Origin: JANMZR01 sp040385875
GTDB lineage: Bacteria > Bacteroidota > Bacteroidia > Cytophagales > Spirosomataceae
Reading direction: 5' to 3'
Length of the DNA stretch: 64,000 bases
Assembly (NCBI GenBank): GCA_040385875.1
Contig: JAZKGO010000076.1
Location: forward strand, 1 to 64,000
Below the pieces are notes generated by a model, which had not been told where the DNA came from, did not search any database, and worked only from the letters and a program-made list of their open reading frames with translations. This document shows, one piece after another, positions 50,613 through 59,782 of this stretch. Position 1 is the first letter of the stretch. Each line of letters starts with the position of its first letter. The translations under genes were made by a program, and so were the position numbers.

Positions 50613-51218
50613 ATGAATAGAAGAGATGCCATGAATCGTGTGGCCATGATGATTGGTGCAGCAATTAGCAGCCCAACCCTGATGGCGATGGAAAAAATGG
50701 GCAATGTAAAATCAAATTTTTCTGGCAATTTTGTGCTTACTGCTGCTCAAAGAAGTATCGTAGCTGAGGTGGCCGAGCATATCATTCCTAAAACATCGAC
50801 ACCAGGCGCTAAGGATGTGGGTGTACCCGCCTTTATTGAACTAATGTTGAAGGATTGCTACTATCCTTTGGAGCATACGAGTTTTTTAGCTGGAGTGAAT
50901 AAATTGGCTGATTTAAACTTTTTAAGTAAAGGTTCCGCTGATCAAGTGGGAATATTGAAAAAAATGGAAGCTGATACCATCGAAGAAATGAAAGCAAGAA
51001 ATGTAAAACAGGTAAAAGTTGGGGATAATGTTGACCAAGAAGCGATGGAAAAAGCGGCTAAAGGGGTTCCTTTCTGGCGATTAATGAAAGAATTAACTCT
51101 TTTAGGTTATTTTACCTCTGAAGATGGCGTTACAAAATCATTTGTTTACGAACCGATTCCAGGAAAGTTTATGGCTACCAAATTGAAGCCAGGCCAAAAA
51201 GCATTTGCCTATTTATAA
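50613..51218 (+). CDS. Gluconate 2-dehydrogenase subunit 3 family protein
   Basis: A 201-aa protein from the preferred second ATG at 50613 (frame opens at 50610). The N-terminus MNRRDAMNRVAMMIGAAISSPTLMA is Tat-like, with twin Arg, consistent with export together with a folded partner. The body has the family's TAAQRSIVAEVAEHIIPKTSTPGAKDVGVPAF and WRLMKELTLLGYFTSEDG segments. It is the small partner of the GMC oxidoreductase gene 65 nt downstream, forming a periplasmic dehydrogenase pair. Confidence 0.88.
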   Translation: MNRRDAMNRVAMMIGAAISSPTLMAMEKMGNVKSNFSGNFVLTAAQRSIVAEVAEHIIPKTSTPGAKDVGVPAFIELMLKDCYYPLEHTSFLAGVNKLADLNFLSKGSADQVGILKKMEADTIEEMKARNVKQVKVGDNVDQEAMEKAAKGVPFWRLMKELTLLGYFTSEDGVTKSFVYEPIPGKFMATKLKPGQKAFAYL

Positions 51219-51282
51219 CGAATTCTTCCCCATTCAGTTGGATAAAAATTCAAATTTCCAAATTTTAAATTTCTTAAATTAA

Positions 51283-53004
51283 ATGAATATAATAATAGAT
51301 TCAATAAAAGATCGCACTTATGATGCCATAGTGGTAGGTTCAGGAATTTCTGGGGGCTATGCAGCAAAAGAATTAACAGAATTAGGGCTCAATACTTTAG
51401 TATTGGAGCGTGGTCGTGAGATAAAGCATGTGGAGGGTTACGAAACGGCCATGAAAGATTCGTGGATGTTTGAACATAGAGGAAGAGTAACCACCATGGC
51501 TGCCGAAGAATATTGGTCAGCAATGCGTACAGGTTATACTGCCAATGAAGACCATCGCTATCTTTTCGAAAGTGAGAAAGATTCACCGTATATTGAAAAG
51601 CGCCCATTTGATTGGACTCGTGCTTACCATACAGGGGGTAAATCATTGCTATGGGGTCGACAAACCTATCGTTGGAACAAAGAAGATTTTATGGCTAATT
51701 TAAAAGATGGACATGGGGTGGATTGGCCAATACGATATGAAGACATTGCGCCTTGGTATGCTAAAGTAGAAAAATATATCGGGGTATCGGGTACTGCTGA
51801 AGGATTGGCTGTTTTGCCAGATAGTAATTTTTTGCCTGCGATGCCTTTTACCGCACCAGAAAAGCATTTTAAAAATGCTATGAAAGCCAAAATGGGAAGG
51901 CCAATCACCGTTGGCCGTGTGGCACACTTAACAAAACCAGGTGCACATCACACAGCTATAGGTCGTGGAGCATGCCAGTATCGCAATAAATGTATGCGGG
52001 GATGCCCTTATGGCGGCTATTATAGTTCATTAGCAGGAGGCTTGGCTTCCGCTGCCAAAACAAACCGTATGTCATTGATTCACAATGCGATAGTGGCAGA
52101 AGTGTTGTATGACGAAAAATCTAAAAAAGCTAAAGGGGTAAGAGTGATTGACCAAAATACTATGGAAAGCAAAGAATATTTTGCCAAAATAATATTCTTA
52201 AATGCAGGTGCTATTCAATCTACTTCTATATTAATGAACTCTAAATCTGACCGTTTCCCGAATGGAATGGGTAATGATTCAGATCAATTGGGTAGAAACA
52301 TTATGGATCACCATTTGGGAGTAGGGGCAAGCGCTTCATTATTGGAAGGCTTTGACGACGACTATTACTTCGGAGCAAGACCAAACGGTATGTACGTGCC
52401 AAGATTTAGAAACTGGGGCAATAATAAAGCGAAGGATTATGTGCGTGGTTTTGGTTATCAAGGTGGTGCAAGTCGTGGCGGATGGGGTAGAGGCACTGGT
52501 ATGAATGGCTTTGGTGCAGCTTTCAAGGAGGATCTAACCAAGCCTGGTCCATGGAGCTTCGGTTTTGGAGGCTTTGGTGAAATACTGCCCAACGAAAACA
52601 ATAGATTTACTTTGAGCGATACCAAAAAAGACAAATGGGGATTGCCATTAGTTGTTTTTGATGCCGATTTGGGTGAAAATGAGCATAATATGCGTAAAGA
52701 TATGGCCAATGATATGGCCGAAATGTTGGAAGCAGCTGGCTTTAAAAACATCAATGCCTACAATGGTGCCAACAAAAATATCGGTTTGGGCATACATGAA
52801 ATGGGTACAGCCCGCATGGGTCGTGATAAAAAGACCTCTGTTTTGAATAAATATAATCAAATTCACGAAGTAAAAAATGTATTTGTAACCGATGGTGCTG
52901 CTATGACCTCAGCTTCATGTGTGAATCCTTCACTTACCTATATGGCTTTAACTGCACGTGCAGCGAGTTTTGCGGTTGGGGAGTTGAAGAAGATGAATTT
53001 ATAA
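51283..53004 (+). CDS. GMC-family FAD-dependent oxidoreductase
   Basis: A 573-aa flavoprotein oxidising an alcohol or sugar. N-terminal FAD Rossmann motif VVGSGISGGYAAKELTELG (about 16-34), GGKSLLWGRQTYRW, the Cys motif CQYRNKCMRGCPYGGYYSS, and C-terminal catalytic region with IHEMGTARMG (about 503-512, active-site His) and VTDGAAMTSASCVNPSLTYMAL. It pairs with the upstream gluconate-dehydrogenase subunit 3-like protein and is probably exported with it. The sugar substrate is not known. Ends at a terminator. Confidence 0.9.
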   Translation: MNIIIDSIKDRTYDAIVVGSGISGGYAAKELTELGLNTLVLERGREIKHVEGYETAMKDSWMFEHRGRVTTMAAEEYWSAMRTGYTANEDHRYLFESEKDSPYIEKRPFDWTRAYHTGGKSLLWGRQTYRWNKEDFMANLKDGHGVDWPIRYEDIAPWYAKVEKYIGVSGTAEGLAVLPDSNFLPAMPFTAPEKHFKNAMKAKMGRPITVGRVAHLTKPGAHHTAIGRGACQYRNKCMRGCPYGGYYSSLAGGLASAAKTNRMSLIHNAIVAEVLYDEKSKKAKGVRVIDQNTMESKEYFAKIIFLNAGAIQSTSILMNSKSDRFPNGMGNDSDQLGRNIMDHHLGVGASASLLEGFDDDYYFGARPNGMYVPRFRNWGNNKAKDYVRGFGYQGGASRGGWGRGTGMNGFGAAFKEDLTKPGPWSFGFGGFGEILPNENNRFTLSDTKKDKWGLPLVVFDADLGENEHNMRKDMANDMAEMLEAAGFKNINAYNGANKNIGLGIHEMGTARMGRDKKTSVLNKYNQIHEVKNVFVTDGAAMTSASCVNPSLTYMALTARAASFAVGELKKMNL

Positions 53005-53023
53005 CCCAAAGAAACCTATTTTT

Positions 53024-53057
53024 AAGCCACCGCCTGTTTAGGTTGGTGGCTTTTTTT
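53024..53057. terminator. Terminator after the GMC operon
   Basis: Arms AAGCCACC (53024-53031) and GGTGGCTT (53045-53052) with extra inner pairing CCT/AGG and a run of seven T. It sits at the end of the convergent DCC gene as well. Confidence 0.8.
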
Positions 53058-53514
53058 ATAAAAATCTGTCAAGGATTGATTGGTCGGGTAACCTGCAGCT
53101 TTCCCTTTTCCCAAAAAAACGATATCGGTTTTTTGATATAAAATCATAAATGATGTTGAGAAAACTGGTAGGTAAAAATTTAAAAATTTGGACAAAAGAC
53201 CATGGTTTTTTAAGGAATTTAGAGAGGAAGAGTATTGCTTCGGATTTCTCCAAAATAGAATTATTCACCACCACATAAAGGGTGTTCATTTCGGATGAAT
53301 CCTTGCCGAGGGCTTTCAAAATTGATTGAGAGGCTTCTGATTGGATAGAGGCAAACCTGATTTCAGAAGATTTTTCGTGTCTGATAACAAAATCGACCGC
53401 TCCATTACAAAGGTTACAAACCCCATCAAAAAGTAAAATTGGCTTATTTGGGTATTGACTAGTGAGTGGATATTTATGAGTTTTTAAATCAATTTCTAAT
53501 TCATTATTCATCAT
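53056..53514 (-). CDS. DCC-family thiol-disulfide protein (DUF393)
   Basis: A 152-aa protein of the DCC family, with the redox-type motif DGVCNLCNGAVDFVIRHE (Cys33 and Cys36), followed by IRFASIQSEASQSILKALGKD and KKPWSFVQIFKFLPTSFLNIIYDFISKNRYRFFGK. Membrane-associated or cytoplasmic, function not settled. It is downstream of the CHU_C protein gene on the same strand, separated by a space with a degenerate 7-nt repeat pattern that continues into its first codons. Confidence 0.85.
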   Translation of the reverse strand: MMNNELEIDLKTHKYPLTSQYPNKPILLFDGVCNLCNGAVDFVIRHEKSSEIRFASIQSEASQSILKALGKDSSEMNTLYVVVNNSILEKSEAILFLSKFLKKPWSFVQIFKFLPTSFLNIIYDFISKNRYRFFGKRESCRLPDQSILDRFL

Positions 53515-53572
53515 CCCAAAATTTTCATTTATTATCCATTACTCATAATCTAGAAACTCCTAATTCAAAAGA
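53515..53572. repeat. Degenerate heptanucleotide array
   Basis: On the minus strand GATTATG, AGTAATG, GATAATA, AATGAAA, ATTTTGG, GATGATG, AATAATG follow in a 7-nt rhythm before and across the start of the DCC gene. The pattern is weak compared with the sdh and bla arrays. Confidence 0.35.
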
Positions 53573-53573
53573 A

Positions 53574-56426
53574 CTATCTAATAATCTCCACCCAGCCTTT
53601 TACTTTTTGTTTTGGCGGATTTTTCACTAACCTATCAAAAGTGACTTCTGCTTCGTAGTAATAGACGCCTACTGGCAATTCAACCCCTTCATTATTGACT
53701 CCAGGCCATTTTATGAGTGGATCAGCTGATTGGCTTTGGAATACCTTTGCGCCGTTTCTATTGACCACTGTGTAAATGATGCTTTTTACGAACAAACCAC
53801 ACCACATAGGCTGAAAGTCATCATTTAGTCCATCATTATTTGGGGTAATTACATTAGGGAACTGAAGGAAATCTGGGCAATTGTCCTTGCAAATCCTATT
53901 GCTTGGATCACTCTCATTCCCGTATTTGTTCACCGCTGTTATATAATAGCAACCCGCAAAAGACGACAAACCCGCATGAGAAAACTGTCTTAAACTTCCA
54001 TCGGAAATCGAAGCAACTTTTATCAACGGATCGCCTTCATATCTAGCAAAATAGATATTGAACCCCCTGTAAGTAGTATCACAGTTTGCAGACTGGCTTA
54101 CAGTCCAACTTAGAATGTTTTCAAAATTGATAGCTTTACAAGAAATTTCTTTCAAATCTTCACAGTTAAGTTCATTTACTTTAAGTACAGGTGGGCATGG
54201 CTTTGTGAAGTTTTTAGGGGACCCACAAATGATTTGTGAGTTATTTAATAATAAGCCACTAACGGCAGCAATATTTGCATAGGCACCCACTGTAAGTACT
54301 TTGTAGCAATAGGTAGCTTCACTTGAAAGTTGTAGATTATTAGTCCCATCCGCCGCATAGGTATCCTGACCATTGTCAACATAAGTATAGGTATTCGGAT
54401 CTTTCACCAACACTTCTGCAATGATATTGAATACTCCCGGGGTGGTTTCACGATAAACTACATGCACCTGATTATCATTATTCCACGGTACATTGGCTTC
54501 CCACTTTAGTGCGATAGATTTATCGGCTGGCGTTGCCGATAGCCGAACTGTTGCAGCTGGCAGAGTGCCATCCAACAAGGTAAAGGTGCCATTTTTTGTA
54601 TACCAAAGCTCAACGTTGTATTTGTAAACTTGATCTGTGGTGTTCAAACCGATATCAGTAAATGATGTATCAGGGTTGGTGGTAGAAATATTGGTATCAA
54701 TAGTTTTTATTAAAGTGAATACCGTACTATTTCCCTGCGCTCTATTGATTCTGTATTGGTAAGGCCCAACGGCTTCATCTGGCAAAAAACCTAAAGGTCT
54801 GGTCCATTTCACAAATACTTCTCCTTCAGTTTTGCTGGTTTTTTCAATTGAAACATTGGTTATTATTGGCATTTGCAAAGGAACACTTACACAAACCTCT
54901 TTTGAAACAATGCCCTCGCCACCGCCAGTTGCTTCTGCAAATTTTACCACTAATCGATAGCTATAAAATATATTGTTGGATAAACCTTTGTCGACGTAGC
55001 TCGTGTTTTCAACTGGTACGCTTCCCAATAAAGTATAACCTAAATTGAGTGGAATACCGCCAAAACAAGTATTGGGTTCAAAAGGAGTACAACCTACTTT
55101 GCGGTAAATTAATATTTCGGCTCCAGGTAGGGCACAATTGTATTTTGTCCAGTTCAGTTCCACAGCCCCTGAGCCTTTTGGCTTAGCCACCAGACCCAAT
55201 ACTGATGGGGCTACTATTCTAATTCGCCAGGTTTTGGTGTCTGTTAGTTTAGGATCACCTGCTGCTGGGGTGTCTTCAGCCTTAAACAATACTTCATATG
55301 CCTTGGCTCTGATATGATCGCAAGAAGTTTGCCATTCAAAAGTACCTGTGGCATTTGTTTTAGGAGTAATGCTTGAGATAAAAGTTGCCCAAGGGGCATT
55401 AATATATTGTGTAGGTGGAACTCCATTTAAAGGTGGATCTACATTTTTGTAAACGGGTCCGAAGGAAGTAATTACGATTGGATGATCATCTTTATCAACG
55501 GCTTTAATAATTAGGTTCACCTTTTCACCTGCCTGAATACATATTTCATCGGGGATTTCTAATAAAGGCCTATTGTTTTTACCCTCTTTTACAATGATTT
55601 GCATATCACGAACAGTAATAGAAATCAATATGCCATTCCGATATTCTAAAATCTCAAAAGCTACATTATATTGACCTTTAGCTGCTGGCGCATCCCAAAT
55701 GAGGTCGCCAGTGAGGCTGTCAATTTTAAAGGTCGAAGGGCCATTGCCTAGTTCGTTTTTACCACCTGCTGGAGCTTGTGTCGGGTCACGATAATCATTC
55801 ACTAATTTTGGAGTTTCCGAATTGTCAGGTATTTGTCTTGGGATAATCAATCGATAGGCCAAGCTATCTCCTTCAGCATCATAAGCATTTGAATTGTGGA
55901 TGAACTTTTGGCCAATTGCAGCTGTAAAATCAACCGCTGGGTTCAATAAAAGTGGGGTGCCGTTCAATCCCAATTCTGAATTAATTATAACCAATGTTTC
56001 AATATAAAAGCTAGTTTGCACTGACTCTTTCATGTTTACCACATCCTCATTTCGGTTTCTGATGTTGGCTCCGATGAGATAGGTGCCGTTTGCTCTGAAA
56101 GTGTATTCAATAGTGTAAACATTTTTTTCTGTTTCTCTATTTAAACTTCGTCTATCTACCCTTTGAGGTTCCATTTGCGCCACTAAGACTCCATTATTGT
56201 AAATCTTAAGTCCATTATTATCTAACTTATTCTGATTATTATTTGCACCCAAGCCCCCAATCGCATCTGTATAAGTGGTAATAGTGATTAGATAGGTAAG
56301 TGCGTTTTCGGATTTTCTTTTTAAGGTAATCTCGCCACCTCTTAGATGGGTAGCATAAGTTTCAAAACTAAATGCTACTATTATAAAAACTAAATTGATA
56401 AAAAAGCTATATATTTTATTTTTCAT
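53574..56426 (-). CDS. Gliding motility-associated protein with CHU_C C-terminus
   Basis: A 950-aa secreted, type IX secretion cargo-like protein. Signal peptide (about 1-25), then THLRGGEITLKRKSENALTYLITITTYTDAIG, a start common to large Bacteroidota surface proteins, several Ig/cadherin and FN3-like domains (about 30-850), and the C-terminal CHU_C (type B sorting) domain (about 865-950) with FPNVITPNNDGLNDDFQPMWCG and VGVYYYEAEVTF. Probably displayed on the cell surface and involved in adhesion or gliding. No partner PorP/SprF gene lies next to it. Confidence 0.9.
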   Translation of the reverse strand: MKNKIYSFFINLVFIIVAFSFETYATHLRGGEITLKRKSENALTYLITITTYTDAIGGLGANNNQNKLDNNGLKIYNNGVLVAQMEPQRVDRRSLNRETEKNVYTIEYTFRANGTYLIGANIRNRNEDVVNMKESVQTSFYIETLVIINSELGLNGTPLLLNPAVDFTAAIGQKFIHNSNAYDAEGDSLAYRLIIPRQIPDNSETPKLVNDYRDPTQAPAGGKNELGNGPSTFKIDSLTGDLIWDAPAAKGQYNVAFEILEYRNGILISITVRDMQIIVKEGKNNRPLLEIPDEICIQAGEKVNLIIKAVDKDDHPIVITSFGPVYKNVDPPLNGVPPTQYINAPWATFISSITPKTNATGTFEWQTSCDHIRAKAYEVLFKAEDTPAAGDPKLTDTKTWRIRIVAPSVLGLVAKPKGSGAVELNWTKYNCALPGAEILIYRKVGCTPFEPNTCFGGIPLNLGYTLLGSVPVENTSYVDKGLSNNIFYSYRLVVKFAEATGGGEGIVSKEVCVSVPLQMPIITNVSIEKTSKTEGEVFVKWTRPLGFLPDEAVGPYQYRINRAQGNSTVFTLIKTIDTNISTTNPDTSFTDIGLNTTDQVYKYNVELWYTKNGTFTLLDGTLPAATVRLSATPADKSIALKWEANVPWNNDNQVHVVYRETTPGVFNIIAEVLVKDPNTYTYVDNGQDTYAADGTNNLQLSSEATYCYKVLTVGAYANIAAVSGLLLNNSQIICGSPKNFTKPCPPVLKVNELNCEDLKEISCKAINFENILSWTVSQSANCDTTYRGFNIYFARYEGDPLIKVASISDGSLRQFSHAGLSSFAGCYYITAVNKYGNESDPSNRICKDNCPDFLQFPNVITPNNDGLNDDFQPMWCGLFVKSIIYTVVNRNGAKVFQSQSADPLIKWPGVNNEGVELPVGVYYYEAEVTFDRLVKNPPKQKVKGWVEIIR

Positions 56427-56907
56427 ATAGAAACATTTTTCTTTTAAAGGTCAAATTCAAATTTCCAATTGACGCATTTTTGGTTTTGTTGAATTTCTAA
56501 TGGGAGGTATTTTACAAAGTACTCTACTGAGATTTAAATCAAAACGAAAAAGCAAATAAAAAATTCTATTGGAGTGAATCTTCCCCCAAAAATCATTTGC
56601 ACAAAGTTATCAATTCAAAACATTTATTTAAAAATTGGGTTGATAGATTACAAATTAATATAAACTATCTTAGAAAAATACATTAAACTTCTAATATTAT
56701 TGCTAAAAAATAATTTTTAATTGTTTTGAATCTCTTTGGTATGTAGTTTTGAATAAAATTAGAATTTAGTATAAATAACAGCCACTTAGTAGCTTTGGTT
56801 ATAATAACTATTCGATAATTTCTAATTAAAAGTTCCAATGAAAGCTTTAAATATTTTACTAAGCTTATCTTGGAGGAAAACCCTTAAAATTGTAATTCAT
56901 TAAATAT
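56427..56907. other. Divergent intergenic region, CHU_C and sdhC
   Basis: About 480 bp of AT-rich sequence. On the plus strand a -7 box TAGCTTTG at 56790-56797 may serve sdhC, but a clear -33 is lacking. On the minus strand, a GACCTTT-AAAAG stretch before the CHU_C start weakly resembles the conserved leader. No stress site, tRNA or sRNA was seen. Confidence 0.5.
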
Positions 56908-57576
56908 ATGTCTTGGTTAAAAACTACATTATCGAGCTCCTTAGGTAAAAAACTAATTATGGGCTTAACGGGTTTATTTCTAATCTCATTTCTTTTGGTA
57001 CACTGTGGCATTAATGCTTGCATTTTTGTAAATGATGGTGGTGAAACATTCAATCATGCGGCCGAATTTATGGCCAACAATGTTTTTATTCGTACTGCAG
57101 AAATCGTACTTTTTCTTGGATTAATATTACACGCCGCTGATGGTCTGATGCTTTGGGCCGAAAATAATAAGAAACGACCGGTAGCCTATGCAATGGTCAG
57201 TAGTGAAACAAGTACCTGGTACTCAAGATCAATGGGTTTATTAGGCACTTTATTACTCATATTTTTAATTTTACACCTTCGTCATTTTTGGTATGTGAGC
57301 AGGCTTACAGATGAAATAACCAGTGGTAGAGACACCCTTTTCGGTGAAATGAAAGAGATTTTTCAACATTTGTGGATTGTAATAGTTTATGTACTGGGTT
57401 GTATTTCTTTGGCTTATCACTTATTACACGGGTTTCAATCAGCTTTTCAAACGATAGGCCTTAATCATCCAAAGTACATGCCATTTATTAATAAACTGGG
57501 CATTGGCTTTTCAATTATTGTTCCATTAATATTTGCATCGATGCCTATTTCGATGTATTTGGGATGGATTAAATAA
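56908..57576 (+). CDS. sdhC: Succinate dehydrogenase cytochrome b subunit
   Basis: A 222-aa membrane subunit of succinate:quinone reductase of the single-large-subunit (type B) kind found in Bacteroidota. Five hydrophobic helices are visible (about 15-35, 60-80, 108-128, 155-172, 195-215) with His at FLLVHCGINA, GLILHAADG, LHLRHFWY and AYHLLHGFQSAF as candidate haem b ligands. There is no SdhD. First gene of sdhCAB. Confidence 0.9.
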   Translation: MSWLKTTLSSSLGKKLIMGLTGLFLISFLLVHCGINACIFVNDGGETFNHAAEFMANNVFIRTAEIVLFLGLILHAADGLMLWAENNKKRPVAYAMVSSETSTWYSRSMGLLGTLLLIFLILHLRHFWYVSRLTDEITSGRDTLFGEMKEIFQHLWIVIVYVLGCISLAYHLLHGFQSAFQTIGLNHPKYMPFINKLGIGFSIIVPLIFASMPISMYLGWIK

Positions 57577-57582
57577 AAAGTT

Positions 57583-57681
57583 GGTATTAAGTATTAGGTA
57601 TCAAGTACCAAGTATTTAAGCCAAAATTTGTCATCATAATACGCTGAGTAATCTTAATACATAATACTTAGTACTTAATAC
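57583..57681. repeat. Heptanucleotide inverted repeat array, sdhC-sdhA junction
   Basis: Left arm (57583-57616) reads GTATTA, AGTATTA, GGTATCA, AGTACCA, AGTATT in 7-nt steps. The right arm (57650-57681) is the complement of GTATTA, AGTACTA, AGTATTA, TGTATTA units. The arms can pair into a long stem around a 33-nt centre. Confidence 0.75.
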
Positions 57682-57691
57682 AATTTTTAAA

Positions 57692-59662
57692 ATGGATTCA
57701 AAAATACCTGCTGGAGAAATTGACAAAAAGTGGACAAAATATAAATCCACAGTGCCTTTAGTTAACCCTGCCAACAAACGAAATATCGAAATAATTGTGG
57801 TAGGAACTGGCTTAGCCGGAGCATCCGCAGCCGCTTCTTTGGCCGAGATGGGTTATAAAGTAAAAGCATTTTGTTACCAAGATTCCCCAAGAAGAGCACA
57901 TTCAATTGCTGCTCAGGGTGGAATCAATGCAGCAAAAAACTATCAAAATGATGGAGACTCTATCTATCGTCTTTTTTATGATACCATTAAAGGGGGAGAT
58001 TACCGTGCTCGTGAGGGGAATGTACATCGCCTAGCAGAAGTATCAGGTAGTATTATTGACCAATGCGTAGCGCAAGGTGTACCTTTTGCACGTGAGTATG
58101 GTGGTTTGCTTTCTAATCGATCATTTGGAGGTACTCAAGTTCAACGCACCTTTTATGCAGCTGGGCAAACAGGCCAACAGTTACTATTAGGAGCTTATTC
58201 GGGACTTCAGCGTCAGGTTGGTTTGGGTACCGTTGAAATGTACACCCGCCACGAAATGATGGAAGTTGTGACTATCGATGGAAAAGCCAGAGGGATTATT
58301 GCAAGAAATTTAATTACTGGAAAATTAGAAAGACATTTTGGTCATGCCGTTTTGTTGTGTACAGGCGGTTATGGCAACGTTTTTTATCTTTCCACCAATG
58401 CGATGGGATCCAATGTAACTGCTGCATGGAAAGCGCATAAAAAAGGAGCCTATTTTGGCAATCCTTGTTATACTCAAATTCACCCTACTTGTATTCCAGT
58501 ATCGGGCGACCATCAGTCTAAATTGACTTTAATGTCTGAATCATTGAGAAACGATGGTAGAATTTGGGTGCCTAAAAAACAAAATGATACCCGGTTGGGC
58601 AACGACATTCCTGAAGAGGAAAGAGATTATTATTTAGAACGTCGTTATCCTGCATTTGGTAATTTAGTGCCACGAGACATTGCTTCGAGAGCCGCAAAAG
58701 AACGTTGTGACGAAGGCTATGGAGTAGGTAGTTCAAAAATGGCCGTTTATCTTGACTTTGCCGATGCGATTCTACGATATGGTAAAGCAGAGGCTAACAA
58801 GAGAGGTATGCACAGCCCTACTGCCGACGAAATCCAATCAATGGGTAAAGAAGTAGTGAAAGAAAAATATGGTAATCTTTTTGATATGTACAAACAGATT
58901 ACTGGTGAAGACCCTTATCAGTTGCCAATGAGAATTTACCCAGCGGTGCATTATACTATGGGAGGCCTTTGGGTTGATTATAATTTAATGACTTCAGTGC
59001 CAGGGCTTTATGCTTTAGGAGAAGCGAATTTTTCAGACCATGGTGCCAATAGATTAGGTGCTTCGGCGCTGATGCAGGGATTGGCAGACGGATATTTTGT
59101 AATTCCTTATACAATTGGAGCTTATTTAGCAGGTGATATTCGTACGAAAGCAATACCAACTGATGCACCAGAATTTATAGCGGCTGAGAAAGAGGTGCAA
59201 AATAGAATTGATACATTATTCAATATAAAAGGCTCAAAACCAGTTGATTATTTCCATAAAAAGTTAGGAAAAATCATGTGGGATAAATGTGGAATGGCCA
59301 GAAATGAAAAGGGCTTAAAAGAGGCGATTGCAGAAATACAGGCCTTACAAAAAGAGTTTTGGAGCGATGTGAGAATACCTGGTGAAGCCAATGACTTTAA
59401 TCCAGAATTGGAAAAAGCAGGTAGAGTAGCCGATTTTCTGGAATTGGGAGAGTTGATGTGTGTGGATGCATTGAACAGGAATGAATCTTGCGGGGGCCAT
59501 TTCAGAGAGGAATTCCAAACGGAAGAAGGCGAAGCCCTGCGTGATGATGAAAATTATGCCTATGTAGCTGCTTGGGAGTATAAAGGAGACTCAAAATTCG
59601 AGTTACATAAAGAAGATTTGGTGTATGAAAATATAAAAATTGCACAAAGATCTTATAAATAA
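57692..59662 (+). CDS. sdhA: Succinate dehydrogenase flavoprotein subunit
   Basis: A 656-aa catalytic subunit of complex II, oxidising succinate to fumarate with covalent FAD. FAD motif VVGTGLAGASAAASLAEMG (about 32-50), the flavin-linking His in RRAHSIAAQGGINAA, FGGTQVQRTFYAAGQTGQQLL, MYTRHEMMEV, and active-site Arg in DHGANRLGASALMQGLADG. Long form of the Bacteroidota/epsilon type. Located between sdhC and sdhB. Confidence 0.94.
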   Translation: MDSKIPAGEIDKKWTKYKSTVPLVNPANKRNIEIIVVGTGLAGASAAASLAEMGYKVKAFCYQDSPRRAHSIAAQGGINAAKNYQNDGDSIYRLFYDTIKGGDYRAREGNVHRLAEVSGSIIDQCVAQGVPFAREYGGLLSNRSFGGTQVQRTFYAAGQTGQQLLLGAYSGLQRQVGLGTVEMYTRHEMMEVVTIDGKARGIIARNLITGKLERHFGHAVLLCTGGYGNVFYLSTNAMGSNVTAAWKAHKKGAYFGNPCYTQIHPTCIPVSGDHQSKLTLMSESLRNDGRIWVPKKQNDTRLGNDIPEEERDYYLERRYPAFGNLVPRDIASRAAKERCDEGYGVGSSKMAVYLDFADAILRYGKAEANKRGMHSPTADEIQSMGKEVVKEKYGNLFDMYKQITGEDPYQLPMRIYPAVHYTMGGLWVDYNLMTSVPGLYALGEANFSDHGANRLGASALMQGLADGYFVIPYTIGAYLAGDIRTKAIPTDAPEFIAAEKEVQNRIDTLFNIKGSKPVDYFHKKLGKIMWDKCGMARNEKGLKEAIAEIQALQKEFWSDVRIPGEANDFNPELEKAGRVADFLELGELMCVDALNRNESCGGHFREEFQTEEGEALRDDENYAYVAAWEYKGDSKFELHKEDLVYENIKIAQRSYK

Positions 59663-59712
59663 GTTTGTGTTTTCATTTGAATAAGATTGGTTTTAATAAA
59701 TTAGAATAATAA

Positions 59713-59779
59713 GTTTACGGATTTGATAACTTTATGATTTGTAGATAAATCGTAAATCCCAAATCCCAAATCGTAAATA
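59713..59779. repeat. Heptanucleotide inverted repeat array, sdhA-sdhB junction
   Basis: Right arm (59745-59779) reads ATAAATC, GTAAATC, CCAAATC, CCAAATC, GTAAAT, in exact 7-nt steps, ending a few bases before the sdhB start. The left arm (59713-59742) holds the decayed complement, TTTACGG ATTTG ... ATTTG. Unit differs from the sdhC-sdhA array but the layout is the same. Confidence 0.7.
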
Positions 59780-59782
59780 AGA

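Noticed and set aside
51487..51496. Nine-base complement of the sRNA seed in the GMC gene (GTAACCACC)
   Set aside because: A match of this length is expected by chance in 64 kb, and it lies inside the coding region, far from the start.
56790..56797. sdhC -7 box as a regulon member
   Set aside because: TAGCTTTG has the normal T at position 1 and no direct-repeat element lies at the required distance upstream.
56838..56903. 21-codon frame before sdhC
   Set aside because: Short, AT-rich and without recognisable features; likely chance.
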